DNA from: Monarcha castaneiventris obscurior
Taxonomy: Eukaryota; Chordata; Aves; Passeriformes; Monarchidae
Reading direction: 5' to 3'
Assembly: GCA_026261815.1 (NCBI GenBank)
Contig: JAMPIT010000059.1
Coordinates: 22,492,001 to 22,556,000 of the forward strand
Length of the DNA stretch: 64,000 nucleotides
The notes beneath the pieces were generated by a model that saw nothing but the letters and a program-made list of their open reading frames with translations, was not told the origin of the DNA and made no database searches. Below, one piece after another: positions 39,118 through 51,235 of the stretch (position 1 is its first letter; every line of letters starts with the position of its first letter). The position numbers and the translations under genes are program-made.

Positions 39118-40781
39118 CTGGACAACTGAACTATTTTGAAATCATACATATGCATTAAATCTGTGCTTTACGCAAGTTTAAAACTGCATTTGAAAACTAT
39201 TTCCTAGACATTGAACTCAACACCTTGAGCCTAAGCAGGTGAAGTTACCAGCAACAAAAAACCTACACTGAGCAATTTTTAATTAGCTTCAACTTAGCAG
39301 CCACAAACTAGACAAGAGGCAATTTCAGTGTCAGAGCTGAAGAATGAAGACTGACAGTATTTCTTTTGGAGTTAAAATGAAATACGGAATGTGGTTCATA
39401 CATTTTTTGAGATGCAGTTTTTAAAAAAGATGACATTCAAAACCCAAGACTTTTTACATCATTACAATAAAAGATACACATTTCTTCAGCTTCTCTGTTG
39501 AACTCATTTAACACACGTTTTCAAGTTTGGGGAAAAATCCAAACCCAACACTGAGGCTTCAGTATGGTTTCTTCTTCTTGCTAAACTAAAAATAGTAAAT
39601 AATAAACACATCCTGACTTTAGCTGCCTACAACATTGCATTTTAAAAAAATTCGTAATGACTGTGTGCCTCTGGATTTGAACAGAAAATTTATCTCTACC
39701 ACTGACTGGAAAAGCACTTGTCATTTACACAGTACCAGTTTGTTTCAGATTCACTTTACTGAAGATGATTTTCTTTTTTATGAATTTTTCTTATATACAC
39801 ACAACCCCGCATACATGTATTTATTTATATGTAAACAGACTTTTTGCTTTATACATATGTAAAATATATTATCAGGGAACCTGGTTAAAAAGTGCAGTCT
39901 CAAACCTGTCTGAGTGTTTCTTAAGGAGTTCTCTCTGCATTTCTCTCTAAGACTTGTGATTGTCCTCACCTGAAGCTCCTGTTTTCACCTCCCATTTCTG
40001 TTCTGGCATGATTTGGTACCTCTGACACCTGGTAAGCTGGCAAATCTGTTTCAGTAGGTCCTTTCTGGATTCTTGGGACATCATTAGTCTCACCTAACTT
40101 CAGATATCTAGGGCAGAGAGATTTATGCTGGTCACTGCCAGCTCCCACTACAGTCAGTGAAGAGAACCAGTCTCTTCTAGAGACCCGCCCCTCTGGCTGT
40201 CCATGTGCCATTGCCTTCCACTGACAAGGCAGAGAGCTCTGGTTCAGATGCAAACATCCAAATTGGCAAGGTAAATTCCACTGTCTGTTTTAGATTTTTA
40301 TTAATTCCCTACTATTAATATGCCCGAAGTCACAAAAATATACATTTTCACAACTTATCACTTTCAGCTGTAATGCTTTTGTATTCCTAAACACAAATAA
40401 TATGCAAATCCTTAAAAAGCCCACTACAAAAATACATATTGTTTTTGATATGTCTGTTTGTACCAAAACAAGAATAAAACAGACAAGTTTATTGATAACT
40501 GTAAATGTTACTGTTGATGCAAAATAGGTAACAATACTCTACACATAGGTATTATAACTTTCCCCCATGCAGAACAGAACCATATCTAAAGTAAGAAAAT
40601 TATTTCATTCAGTGAAAAACTTCCTTTTAATAAATAAAGTACTTGCTATGCAGATTTTGATGAGATGAAATTATTACAGCTATCAAGCCTTCTTAATTAA
40701 AATCTACAAATCATTCACCAAAACTAAACTCAAACTTTCAGGAAACAAGACAGATACAATGCAGATCTCAGGTGTTTCTAT

Positions 40782-40816
<35 letters not shown>

Positions 40817-42307
40817 AAAGGAGCATAAGGGATAAAATAGCTTTCCTTTACACAAAGGAACTGAGCACTGTCCACCAACTCCAAGCATTACCATGAAGAT
40901 ACCTCATGCAATTGCTTTAGCTCCTGCAGGCTTTGTTCACATTTTTGCTACTGGCACGCATTTTATCCTGCAGGTTTAAAAAAACAAACCTGCCTGTCCC
41001 CATACCTCTAGGGTAAGGAGAGGCTCTGTTTCTAATTAAATCCCATCCACCCTCTTCAATACAACCATTAGCCTGGGGATTGTAAGCTTTTCACAAATAT
41101 TTTGCAAGATCTAATACTTCTTCAAGTTAAGGTCCCTTATTTTGAAATAATCAAAACACATTGACTCTTTTAGAAAACAGAACTGAGCAAAATGTCCCAT
41201 GCAGTAAGGTAAATCTCATTTACTTGTCCTGGACAGACTTCTTCAAACACAGAGGTCTAAAATAAGATAGCAATCCTAGGCAAGGAGATTAATACATAAT
41301 CAGAGGACACAACATGTATGCAACACTGCTGAATTCACATAATCCACAGAAAATTATTATTTCCTGAAAATGCAGTGTTTGTCCATGTATTCCATGCACA
41401 GCTCTCTCGGACGAATTGCAAAGGAAATCTTGGCAGGTAATGTTGAAATCAGCCCTTAAAGGATTTACAAGTTGACAAAAGCCATACGCAGCTACTGGGT
41501 CTGACTCTGCTGCGTGTGACCTATTGATGCTGCCCTTTTTACCTTGGAGAAAGCCATGTACTTTCCTGACTGACACAGGAGATCTTCCATTCATCTGGCA
41601 CAGTATTCTCGTGTGTTGATTTTCTCCCCCTGTGTTACAGTTGTTCACCTTCAGGTATCACTGCTGGGTGCAGACAGCTCCGTTTCCCATGTCTCAAGTA
41701 AGGACAGCCTGCAGCTGCTTGCTCTGCCCATCCCTGGAGAGAGGTGTTCCAGCAACGAGGGAAGCCAAGTGGATTTGAAGCAGCCATGCAGAGGCCCCAA
41801 TTTATATCCTCCCATCCCGAGTCCGTACAAGTTAAATAGCCTGGAGTATAAACTGTGGGACCCCAGGAGTTCCTTCCTCTGTGATTCATCCTCCCTAGCT
41901 AGAGACAGACAGGAGTAGGGAATGGCAGTCATTGCTTTAGGCACTTGGGTTTAATCCATCCATGGATACCAGAGTAAACCCTTTGGCTAGCAGCAGAAAA
42001 CCCAGCAAACTTTGCCTTTGTTGTCAGGCAGTCCGATTTTTCTTATCTGACAACCCTCAAATGTTGTCATTTTTTTGCCCCAGAGAGTACAGCAATATAT
42101 TTTATGTTTTTTATGGCTGACTGATGGTGAACTGAGCTGCAATGGGAAAGCAAAATGTTTACACAATAAACCCCATAAATCATTTTGTAATCATTAATGA
42201 GCATTCCCAAGATTTTACTGCTGCTGATTAGAAACCTAATTCACTGGAATTGGTCACTCACTATATTATACAAAGGAAAAAAAAAAAAGAAAAAAGTCAC
42301 TGTTCCT
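39118..42307 (-). other. Presumed OTULINL 3' UTR and downstream DNA
   Basis: About 3.2 kb downstream of the OTULINL stop on the minus strand, AT-rich, without a recognisable exon. It includes a TA dinucleotide repeat near 40.79 kb. Calling it 3' UTR is inference from position. Confidence 0.4.
40783..40814. repeat. TA dinucleotide microsatellite
   Basis: A run of about eleven TA units is followed by a short acaca segment and catata. It is a simple repeat and probably length-polymorphic. Confidence 0.8.
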
Positions 42308-42487
42308 TCACGTTCTGAAAAGGAGGATGTGATAGTAGTGGTCATCCTCAGTCAGGAGAGAGATCTCATTCCATTCCCTTCGGTATTCATCCGGATAGTT
42401 CACTTGAAATTCCTCAGTATTAAACCTATGCAGTCTGTAAACTCGTATCTTTACTTCAAGTAAGTATCCAAGAAGAAACAGTTCAAC
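42308..42487 (-). CDS. OTULINL: OTULINL terminal coding exon
   Basis: It encodes 59 residues from [20 protein letters not shown] to LLFRT and a TGA stop. Human ends HYHIPVF, without the OTULIN PDZ ligand. Here [12 protein letters not shown] replaces it, so both His and Asn of the active enzyme are substituted. The exon lies after a T-rich acceptor (ctttcctttttag). Confidence 0.94.
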   Translation of the reverse strand, partial: VELFLLGYLLEVKIRVYRLHRFNTEEFQVNYPDEYRREWNEISLLTEDDHYYHILLFRT

Positions 42488-45400
42488 CTAAAAAGGAAAG
42501 AAGTCTGTAAGACATTTATTTCTAGACTTTGAAAACTAAACTGAAGATAATCCAAGTTACGGCAAGTAATTTAGCTTCAAAACAGTAGACAAGGAATAAA
42601 AGGGGCCCTTTTGCAAGTGGAATAAGAAAATTAAACGTTTGAGGGCATTCCAAACAGCCCCTCCACTTCTCTTTTGCATGTAGAGGGAAACATTCCTCCT
42701 CCACCTGACACCATACAAAACCTGCTCCCAAGCCATCTCACACAGCTTATTGGGGAGCAAGAAAGAACTAGCTGTTATCAAGATTGATACACCCTGAAAA
42801 AATGGGAAGCCTGCCACCTTGTGATCACTTGCTATGTATGGAAAACATAATAGCAAAAGGAGAAAGTTTCCTGGTACTTCACATATAAGAAAGTGAATAT
42901 ACTTCTTGCTATGGATTGCTTAATCAGGAAAAAAGGTTTGGGAAAAGTTCATACCCTTGGGCATAGCCAGACAGACCAGGACTTGTCCAGTTATAATCAA
43001 ACTCCTCCTAGAGCTGACTACATCCTGTAACAGTTGACTTGGTAACTGAAATTGACTATAAAAAATAATTCCAGCCATTGGAAGGTGAAACCATATGTGG
43101 AGTGGCAGTGGGGAGTTTAGATGTCAGCACTGAAGTCCTCACTAATTAGTAAATAAAAAACAAAAACCTGAACATATAAAGGTGAATAGTAGAGTTCTCA
43201 TTACCTACTCTTAATAGACATTAGATCTCACTAGAACCAAAGGGCACAGAGAAAAGAGAGCGAATGCTACAGGATTTGGCATAGTGGAACAGATAGGAAA
43301 AGCAGAACAACAGGTCAACACAGCATAATCTAATATTATTTTATGTGTCAAAGTTATTATTGTTCTAAACTATGTCTTACTGATAGCCTATAGCATTTAA
43401 TTTTGGTCCATTCTTACTACAGTTTTTTTTCCTGGAAGATAAATGACTATCCTTAGTCCACTTCCCCACATCTCAAATTAAAAAAAATGGGCCAGCCAGC
43501 ATGGATCATGTATGACATAATCACCTAATCACTACAAAGGCAGAATAAGTTTTGTGATTTGTTTTTCATTTATATCCTTACCTGGTCTAGGCAAATAGAG
43601 TCACCTATGGAGTTCAGATGGTTCATCATGAAACTCAGAGGGTCAGACGAAGAGTCACGAGCAAAGAGAAGGCTAAAAAGGTTGTGTACGGGTTCTCCCC
43701 TGCACTTTATCTGCTCATAGGCTTCAACAACTTCATAGAGCATGATGAATTTTATGGCCTCATATAGTTTGTATTCCTTGCTTTCATCAGAAAACAGTAT
43801 ATTACACAGGTTTCCTCTTTCTTCATGATCTCTTGTGGCACTTATTTCAGCCCACTGGAAAGCACACGGAAGAAGAATATTAATAAAATTATTAAGAATT
43901 CTGTTTGACACAAAAGATTGCAAAACAGGAGCAGTGTGGTCTAAGTGTAAAGCATCTATTAACCAACACTGCCCAGTCCCAACAGCATTTGCAGAAGCAG
44001 CCCCCAATCTGAACCAGGCCAATGATTTGAGGTTCAGCAAGGCCAAGTGCTGGGTCCTGACCCTGTATCCCAACAACCCCAGGCAGTACTGCAGGCTGGG
44101 GGCAGAGTGGCTGGAAAGTGGCTCAGTGGAAAAGGGTGGAAAAGTGAAGGTGCTGCTCAGCTGCAGCTGAACATCATCCAGCGTGTGCCCAGGTGGCCAA
44201 GAAGGCCAATGGCATCCTGGCCTGTACCAGCAATAGTGTGGCCAGCAGGACCAGGGTGTGATTGTCCCCCTGTACTCAGCACTGGTGAGGGCACACCTTG
44301 AGTCCTGTGTTCAGTTTTGGGTCCCTCACTATGGGAAAGACATTGAGGAGCTGGAGCAGGTCCAGAGAAGGGCAGCAGAGCTGGTGAAGGGTCTGGAGGA
44401 CACATCTTACAAGGAGCAGTAGAAGGAGCTGGTGTTGTTTAGCCTGGAGAAAACAAGGCTCAAGAGGAGACCTTACCACTTTCTTCAACTACCTGAAAGG
44501 AGGCTGTAGCCAGGTGAGGGTCAGCCTTTTCTCCCAACTAACATGTCATACAGCAGGAGGAAAAGGCCTCAAGTTTTGCCAGGGGAGATTTAGATTGGAT
44601 ACTAGGAAAAAATTCTTCATTGGAAATGTTGTTAAGCATTGGAACAGGCGGTCCAGGGAAGTGGTTGAGTCACTGTCCCTAGAGATATTTAAAAGTGTAA
44701 ATGTTGGCACTTGTGGGCATGGTTTAGTGCCGGGTTAATGGTTGGACTTAATGATCTTAAAGATCTTTTCCAACCTAAATGATTCAATGACAATGGAGCT
44801 GGGAAAGGCAGCAAAGAACCCTGTCAGTGAAAATAGGCAAAAATACATCTCACTGGCCAAACACCATCTTTATAAAAATAAAATTAAGTTGGGAGCTAGA
44901 ACTCATGCCCAGTAACAATATAATGCATCACAGAGTTGCTCTGAAACAATTTTTTAATTGTAAGGATTTATTCATTCTCCTGATTGGAAACCTTTTTCTT
45001 TAAAAAAATCCAGTTTAAATGTTTCATGCATTTCCTCTTCATGCATTTAAACTGCATTCAGCTAAAAGAACTACAACAAGCTAAAAATAAAAGCCAAATA
45101 ACCCAACACTGGGAAATGCAAAGAGCAACCAAAAACAAAATGGTAACTGCACATAACAACTACCAGGCACATCTCAAGGAGACAGGCAGTTGTCACTTTG
45201 GCACAGCAAGGGTGCAGGCAAGGGACCAGACCTCTATTTTAATTCCCTCTTCTTCTTACTAATTCTTTGTTACTAGAGCTTAAATTAGTCTGTTTGGGGT
45301 TTTGGGGGTTTTTTTAAATTAACAATTACTATCACTACAGATGCACAGAAACCCCAGAGGAGCTCAAGAAAGGTGCAAAGTCTTGGCAGGCCAACTCTTT

Positions 45401-48400
45401 TATATCTGTTTCAGAAGGCTTTGGGGCTACTAAATCTCCCCAGGTTCTAAATATGTAAGTAAGAATTATAGTCCTGGATTGGGAATTATGGCAATCTGGC
45501 AATGCTGAGCAGAAGGGGCAGTGAGGCTGACAGGTCTTTGCAATTAAGTGCTTAAGCTTACAGAGAGAAACTGAAGCAAAAATGGATAATTACAACATTT
45601 AATGGGGGTAGAAGCAAAGAAAATACAATAGTTTTAGAAGAAAACACACTATTTGTTTCCTCCCTCCCATCTGGGGAGGGAATCCAGAAGCACCTCATAC
45701 AGCATGTTTATTTTTAATCAAAATGATGAGATACTGCAGGAGCCACTTGATGGCAAGGACTAGCTGTGGGAAGGGTGGCCTCCCTCACTTGCAGAAGACT
45801 CCTGAGTAGTTGGCCTAGTGGATCACCAAAAGCTGGATTCCCCTGCAGGAGAGGTGATGGCCTTCCCAGCAACTCCACAGTCTGAACCTGAGAGGTTCTG
45901 ACTGCCCCTCAAATATGTAACCAGGAGCAGCTCCTTAACTCTGTCTGAGCCCATTTCTCAGGGCTTTTATTCCTCCCAGCCATTTCCTAGATACTCACAT
46001 TTGTCTTTAATGCCTCCATACATTTGCGTAGCTTCCCAAAGGCATTGGGACCTGTGTATCTCTCTGGCCCAAAACTGTATTGCTGAATCCAGTTACAACC
46101 TTGAGAATACAAAAGCTTTTCAGGGAGCTGGGAAAAAAACAAAAGGCAAGCTAATCATAACCATAGCAAGAAGTAGAGTATAAGGTTATATAAACTTGTC
46201 TACATAGAATTTACGATGTGGTTCTATCAGCTGTTTGTACAGTTCAAACAACAAAGTAAATGGACCTCACAACTCAAATGCTGTGAAGGAGGATCCACTT
46301 AACTGCCAAGTCCTTGAGAAACTTTTAAAGCAGGGACAGCCAAAAAAAGATTAAAATATGCTCTCAGCAAAATATATAACCTACACTCTGGAAAAGCTGG
46401 ATACTTCCAAGTTCAGAGAGGTATTTAGGATTACAGACACCTTCCAGTCTGCACACACACCTCTACAGGCAGCAGCTATAGATCCCACCTCCCTGCCACT
46501 ATCTCCTACCAGAGCTTCTGGAGCCCAGGGCAGGATTTCTGCTGCTCCAGCAACACAGCAGCTCCCAAGTGACCACTGAACTTTGCATGGATGTGGATAG
46601 GGAGGATTCAAATAACCTGTTGTGTTTAGAGAGTGACATCTAGCAGGATGGCAGTAAAATTCATCCATCCACTTTTACTGGTTGTTTCGGTGTTTTTTTT
46701 TTTTTTTTACATCATTTAGACTCGTGTTCACATTGGTGTATTTAGATCAGGGACGGTTTTTCAATTAAATGTAGCTCAGTGGATTTGAAAAACTTCTCTT
46801 TAAATTCTGGTAACGATTCTCCACTTCGACAGCCAACATATCACTTTTCACACTGAACAGAGCTTCCTTCTGTGGTGCGTGGATAGCTGAAATGTGTTCA
46901 TTTAGGAAATGAATTTTACCTTCAATATATCTCTTTCCTTCATCCACGAAGGAAAAGGAATGCCTTGGCTGAATATCTGAAAAAGCACCGCTCTTACTAC
47001 ACTGTAGTTGTCCCTCTTGACTTGTCTCAGGTATCTGATATGACAGCTCCTAAACAACTCTTCATACGCCTAGAAAGAGACCAAGAAAAATTAGCAACAA
47101 AAAAATGTTAAATCTTGGAAAAAACCCACGTTGTTTGAAGTCCAATTCCAAACTACTCCTAAGAGGGAGCTAGGGGAATGAGAGAGTATATTTTTAAGGT
47201 TTATATACACAAAAATGTTAAACACCATGTTTTTGTAAACACCTCAGACTGGCGCTGCCCCTTAAGAGCGATTCTGCATTCTTTCCAAACCCAGCAGCTT
47301 GTTCAAGTCTCTGCACTGCTGCTACTGTAAACATTCACATGGTCAACCAAATTACAGCAGATCAGCAAAGATTTCTGTGCCATAACAGCATTAACCTCAA
47401 CTGCTTTACAATTTGCATTGACACGTGAGATGCAGCAGCAAAAGGGCAGGAACAGGTATCTGGAGAAAACTCCTTTTGGCAAAAACATCTCCTTACATTG
47501 ACCTGAATCCATCATGCAACACTGACCTGCAGGTGAGCAGATTTGGCAGCTCTGTGCTTGGTCCAGCTACACACTGCATTACCTCTGGCTGCCATCTGAG
47601 CCCTTGTGGAGACAATTCTGAGCAATAAACTTGCAGAGAATTAGGGAGAGGACTCTACAGTCCCACTGGCTGCTCTATCACTTCCAGTTTGCTTCCCAAA
47701 GGGGACAGCAGGATGGTCTCAATCTCCCATTCTCTTTTATCTTGCTGCCTCATCACTACATCCCACCACCACTTCTCTCAGAGATGCACTCTGTCCCCTT
47801 ACTCTTAATATATCAGCTGAGACAATAAACCTACAGAACTCTTCCTGCTGGGGGAGCTTCCTGCTGCTTCAGGAACGCCAAGGGCCTCAGAAAACGCCCT
47901 TTCTGGATGACCTGCTTTATCACCTCACCATCCAGGTGGACCACATCCAAAAGAGGAGAGCCAGCACAAAAGAGGGAGAGGGACTGCTTAGCTAGAACGA
48001 GGCGAGAAAGATGGAGAGACAAGGCAAACATGGGCTTGCCCCTTTTGGAGACAGCAAGCATGTTATGCTGGTTAAGGATCTCACAAGATCTCATCCTAAA
48101 ATGTGCTCCTCACCATGGCAACCTCTACCTGATGTAACCAGACATCCACTGGCTGCTCCATATACAGGAGTCTCCTTTTCGGGTCTGGTCATCCAGAAGG
48201 CTCATAGATTTTCTGAAAGGCTTTTTGCCCAGTATGGGCTTGCCAATTTATTAGAAGTTCTGCTGTCTTTAGTCACTTGCTCTTCCAAATAGTTTTCAGC
48301 CTTGTTTGTTGTTCTGTGAACTTTTGGCACTGCTGTGTTCTTGCGTTTAACATGGCAAAACTGGATTTTTTCTCTGTTCATCACTTGAGCACAACTCCAG

Positions 48401-49544
48401 CTTTTTGAAAATTATCCTCTTTTTTCTACAACCCCCCTTATGCTACTGTTTATCCTTACCAGCTTCTTTTTACCCTCTAAGTCCTTCTTGGCATGCATTT
48501 GCCCTGTGATTCTGATACCATGACCTAAAGCTACACACATGTCAAATACACTGGTGCAGTTGAATTGCCTGTCTTGCCAGCAGCGCCCTGTGCAGGGGAA
48601 GACACAGGCACAGAAGCAACTGGGCTGGGGTGCAGAGCCAGAGCAGAGGGACTGTGTCCAAAGGCATGGGATGGCCACCATCCAGCACCCCAGCTCCCTG
48701 CCTGCTGGGCACCACCCAGGCTGGCACAGGTCAGATGCCAGGTCCTGCCCTGCCTGCTCCCAGCTGCAGCTGACGATGCTGGAGAGGGGAAATGGCTGTG
48801 GTTCTTCCTTCCTCCCTGGGATAAGGGTTTTTACCTTAAATCAAAGGCTGGCCAAGTGACAGTACCTAAGACCAAATTATTTGGGCTTTAACAATGGGGA
48901 TGAGTCTTCGTGTTAAAGGTCACTGTGTGGGTTGCTGGTGGGAAGAGGGAATTCAGAATATATGCAAGACTAAAACCTGATCTGCATTTTGACCCGTTCT
49001 GCTGCACTCTTTATTTAGACCCATGTTCATGCTGTCCCTTTTGCTTTTCATTTAACTAGCCAGTGTAGCAGGCCTTGATAGCCGCTCCAGCTATTTGCAC
49101 TGGGAGTGCTATTCCTTTCCCAGGTGCTCGTTCTCCCCTGTCCTCATGCAGAGATTAAAATTTAACTCTTACCTCCCTCATCTGTCTGGCCTGCTTTGTT
49201 TCTCCTTTCCATTCTCTTGCACTATAACCAAGTAGATCAACTTCTGGCAGCACACTGAGATTCCCTAAATTGAGATTGATTCACAGATTAGTTACGTTCT
49301 GCTGTTCTGCATCTAAAGGGGCATTGTGGGGATGATTAATGAATGTGGAGTGACAACAAAAAGCTTACTTATGAGTTTCCTCTGAAGATAGTTGCTCCAC
49401 CTGAAATATAAATGATAGAACAGGTGTCAACAAGGAGGTGTCGAAGGTCAGTGTTTATGGAAATAAGCAACAGTGTGGAAGATTAAAGTCTGCATAATAA
49501 AAACCTACCGTTTCAGTAGCTGTGCTAAAAAGCTGTACAGCCTT
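42308..49544 (-). CDS. OTULINL: OTULINL (FAM105A), OTU pseudo-deubiquitinase; seven recognised coding exons, 5' end missing
   Basis: OTULINL is the catalytically dead paralogue of OTULIN, reported in mammals as an ER/nuclear-membrane protein. Exons in transcript order: 49,509-49,544; 49,369-49,400; 49,173-49,264; 46,920-47,069; 45,999-46,127; 43,582-43,854; 42,308-42,487. They join in frame and give 296 aa plus stop, matching human from about residue 64 (RLHLYSG) to the end. Diagnostic stretches: [57 protein letters not shown]. The catalytic Cys position is Ser (RDNYSVV; human Asp). DDHYYH replaces DDRHYN, so the catalytic His is Tyr and the Asn is His. About 60 N-terminal residues, including the human membrane segment, are not securely located. 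The promoter is probably the CpG island near 61 kb. It is transcribed towards OTULIN. Confidence 0.93.
43582..43854 (-). CDS. OTULINL: OTULINL exon, OTU-like core
   Basis: It encodes 91 residues from [18 protein letters not shown], with [20 protein letters not shown] and [15 protein letters not shown], close to human EYKLYEALKFIMLY and [15 protein letters not shown]. Acceptor gtgctttccag and donor CCAG|gtaagg are good. The homologous OTULIN exon is 270 nt; this one is 273 nt. Confidence 0.96.
44020..44795 (+). mobile_element. CR1 LINE fragment in OTULINL intron, antisense to the gene
   Basis: It reads as a sense CR1 3' region: 'aggttcagcaaggccaagtg', later 'gtgtggccagcaggaccagg' and 'ggaacaggcggtccagggaa', and ends 'ccaacctaaatgattcaatg'. 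It covers the end of the reverse-transcriptase ORF and the 3' UTR, with stops and indels. It begins about 165 bases upstream of the exon at 43,582-43,854. Confidence 0.93.
45999..46127 (-). CDS. OTULINL: OTULINL exon ([13 protein letters not shown])
   Basis: It encodes [20 protein letters not shown] and 23 more residues, nearly identical to human [20 protein letters not shown]. The acceptor is T-rich, ending cccag; the donor is AAT|gtgagt. It is phase 0 at both ends, parallel to OTULIN exon 6. Confidence 0.96.
46920..47069 (-). CDS. OTULINL: OTULINL exon with degenerate nucleophile site
   Basis: It encodes 50 residues from [22 protein letters not shown], then [14 protein letters not shown] and [10 protein letters not shown]. 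The human paralogue region reads [19 protein letters not shown]. Ser stands where OTULIN has its catalytic Cys. Acceptor tctttctag and donor GAAG|gtaaaa keep phase 0. Confidence 0.95.
49173..49264 (-). CDS. OTULINL: OTULINL exon, start of the OTU-like domain
   Basis: It encodes [20 protein letters not shown] and ten further residues, matching human NLSVEAEVDLLSYCAREWKG. Acceptor caatttag and donor GGAG|gtaaga fit. It enters in phase 1 and leaves in phase 0, the same pattern as OTULIN exon 4. Confidence 0.93.
49369..49400 (-). CDS. OTULINL: OTULINL 32-nt microexon ([10 protein letters not shown])
   Basis: It is flanked by acceptor atatttcag and donor ATAA|gtaagc. It encodes [10 protein letters not shown] and joins to RNLSV, against human WWIGYLQRKFKRNLSV. 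It enters in phase 2 and leaves in phase 1. It is too short for any ORF caller but clear by homology. Confidence 0.85.
49509..49544 (-). CDS. OTULINL: OTULINL 36-nt microexon ([11 protein letters not shown])
   Basis: A strong acceptor (ttttttggtattgcag) and donor (ACG|gtaggt) bracket 36 bases. In the frame fixed by downstream exons it reads [11 protein letters not shown], matching human RLHLYSGHKLK in position. It enters and leaves in phase 2. The upstream exon must end with two bases that combine with A. Confidence 0.75.
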
Positions 49545-51235
49545 CTGCAATACCAAAAAACAGCCGTGAGGAAAGACATGCTTAACATTAGCTGCACTTT
49601 CACTTTTTGCCACATGAGACACAAGGATTCCTTGCTGGCTGTTTTCCAGGACCACACCTCATGCCTTCCTAAAATAGGGATAAAAAGAGAGAGGGAAAAA
49701 TCTTATCATTATTTTGAAGTACTTGTTTCTCTTTGTTTTCTTACAAAAAGAAAGATCATCCAAGTACGATACCACTTCAAATGAAACACAAAACATGACA
49801 TGCAAAAGATTGTATTTTACTTAATACACATAATTTATATACTTAGTTCTTCAAGTTTCTACGGGTTTGGGTGCACATAGTTCACATTTCCACGCTTTCC
49901 TGCACACAGTGAAGGCTACATATATAGTTACAATGAAGTCACAGGAAGACTGGTATCAAAGACATTGCTCAATAACAAAAAAACCCCAAATTGTTTTTTT
50001 TTTTTTACTTCAGGATGTGCTTATCTAGAGACTTGTACTGTCATTATTTTGTCTCTGAGTCAAGGCTTTGAAGACCAGGGGTTCCTAGGACTTACTTGTA
50101 GTCAACAAATGGGCCATATAAGGCAATATTAGCTAACTAAGCATCATACAACTTCCTGGGGAATTAAAGGAATGTTCCTGCCTCAATTTGGGTAAGTTTA
50201 GGGTCAATTTAAAACTCCAGAGAAAGATCCTCCCCAGGGATTTGATAGAAGGAAGCTCAGGAGATCATCATGAAGGGGGTGCATGCTCACTGTTCTTCAC
50301 AGACATAAACAAGGACAAGATTCTGTCGCCCCCTTGGCATTACAGACAAGGTTAGGGAAGGTTATGGTTTTCTGTTGTTGATAAGACAACCTACAAGTGA
50401 GAGAGGGCCTGGAGACTGAATAGTTGACAAAGGCAGTATCTGCTCCCTAAGTGAGAAATTTGTCCTCTCGAAGAAATTTGAATATAGGAAATTCCCAGAA
50501 CTCCTGGTGAACATCTGCTGTGTTATTAACTTATTTATTGATTTAGTACAAAACTTTAGGAGAACTCAACTTTTTATAAAGACATCCGCAGAGAAGGCTG
50601 AACAGATCCTTCTCCAGGGAGTCTATAGAGGGAATTACTCATTCCGCATAGTTTTATGTCAGCTGAACTTCTGCCCCTCCTGGCTTTAACAGGAAATTTA
50701 AGAGGGGCTTAAGTTTTCCAAGTAAGTTAAACCCATGCACTGTGGACAACAATCCAGTCAAAGAGTTATATATCAATTCCAACCTTAGCAACAAGATAAA
50801 CAGTGATGCACTCATTTTTATGAGCACTGTTGCATATATACAGAGCACTGATGATATTTGGCCTTTCCCAATAACTTGTTGTTTGAAGAAGTTTTATTAC
50901 AACATGTTGTATGCTAGTCATCTGCTGGTGAGACCCACACCTCGTCTTTCCTGTGAACTAAAAGCAGGTCAAGAGCTGTAAATAAAAAGGTGTCAACAAA
51001 CTCCAATGATGTTATTGGAGGTGGGGTTGGGGTGCTAGATCTGCAGCTCCAGAAAATGTTTATTACTGATGCCAAGTAACAGACAACAAAACATCAGCTG
51101 TAAGGTTTGGAAATGGAAAACATCATGGAAAAACCAGATAATCCCACTTACAGCTCACACACACATGTACACATACTCACACTTCCTGCTGAGGGACACC
51201 AGTAGGCACATTCTCAATAAGCACACAAACTTCTA

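Larger units (their letters stand above)
42488..49508 (-). other. OTULINL: OTULINL 3' introns
   Basis: These are the introns between recognised exons. The one at 43,855-45,998 holds a CR1 element in opposite orientation to the gene. The intron at 47,070-49,172 has GC-richer segments near 48.6 kb with overlapping open frames but no recognised product. Confidence 0.7.

Noticed and set aside
46768..46790. Segment tgtagctcagtgg, like a tRNA A box
   Set aside because: No B box, acceptor stem or cloverleaf follows.
50060..50150. Minus-strand CTACAA|gtaagt donor preceded by a short hydrophobic frame
   Set aside because: It was a candidate upstream exon for the 32-nt microexon, but the 36-nt microexon at 49,509-49,544 fits homology and splice sites much better.
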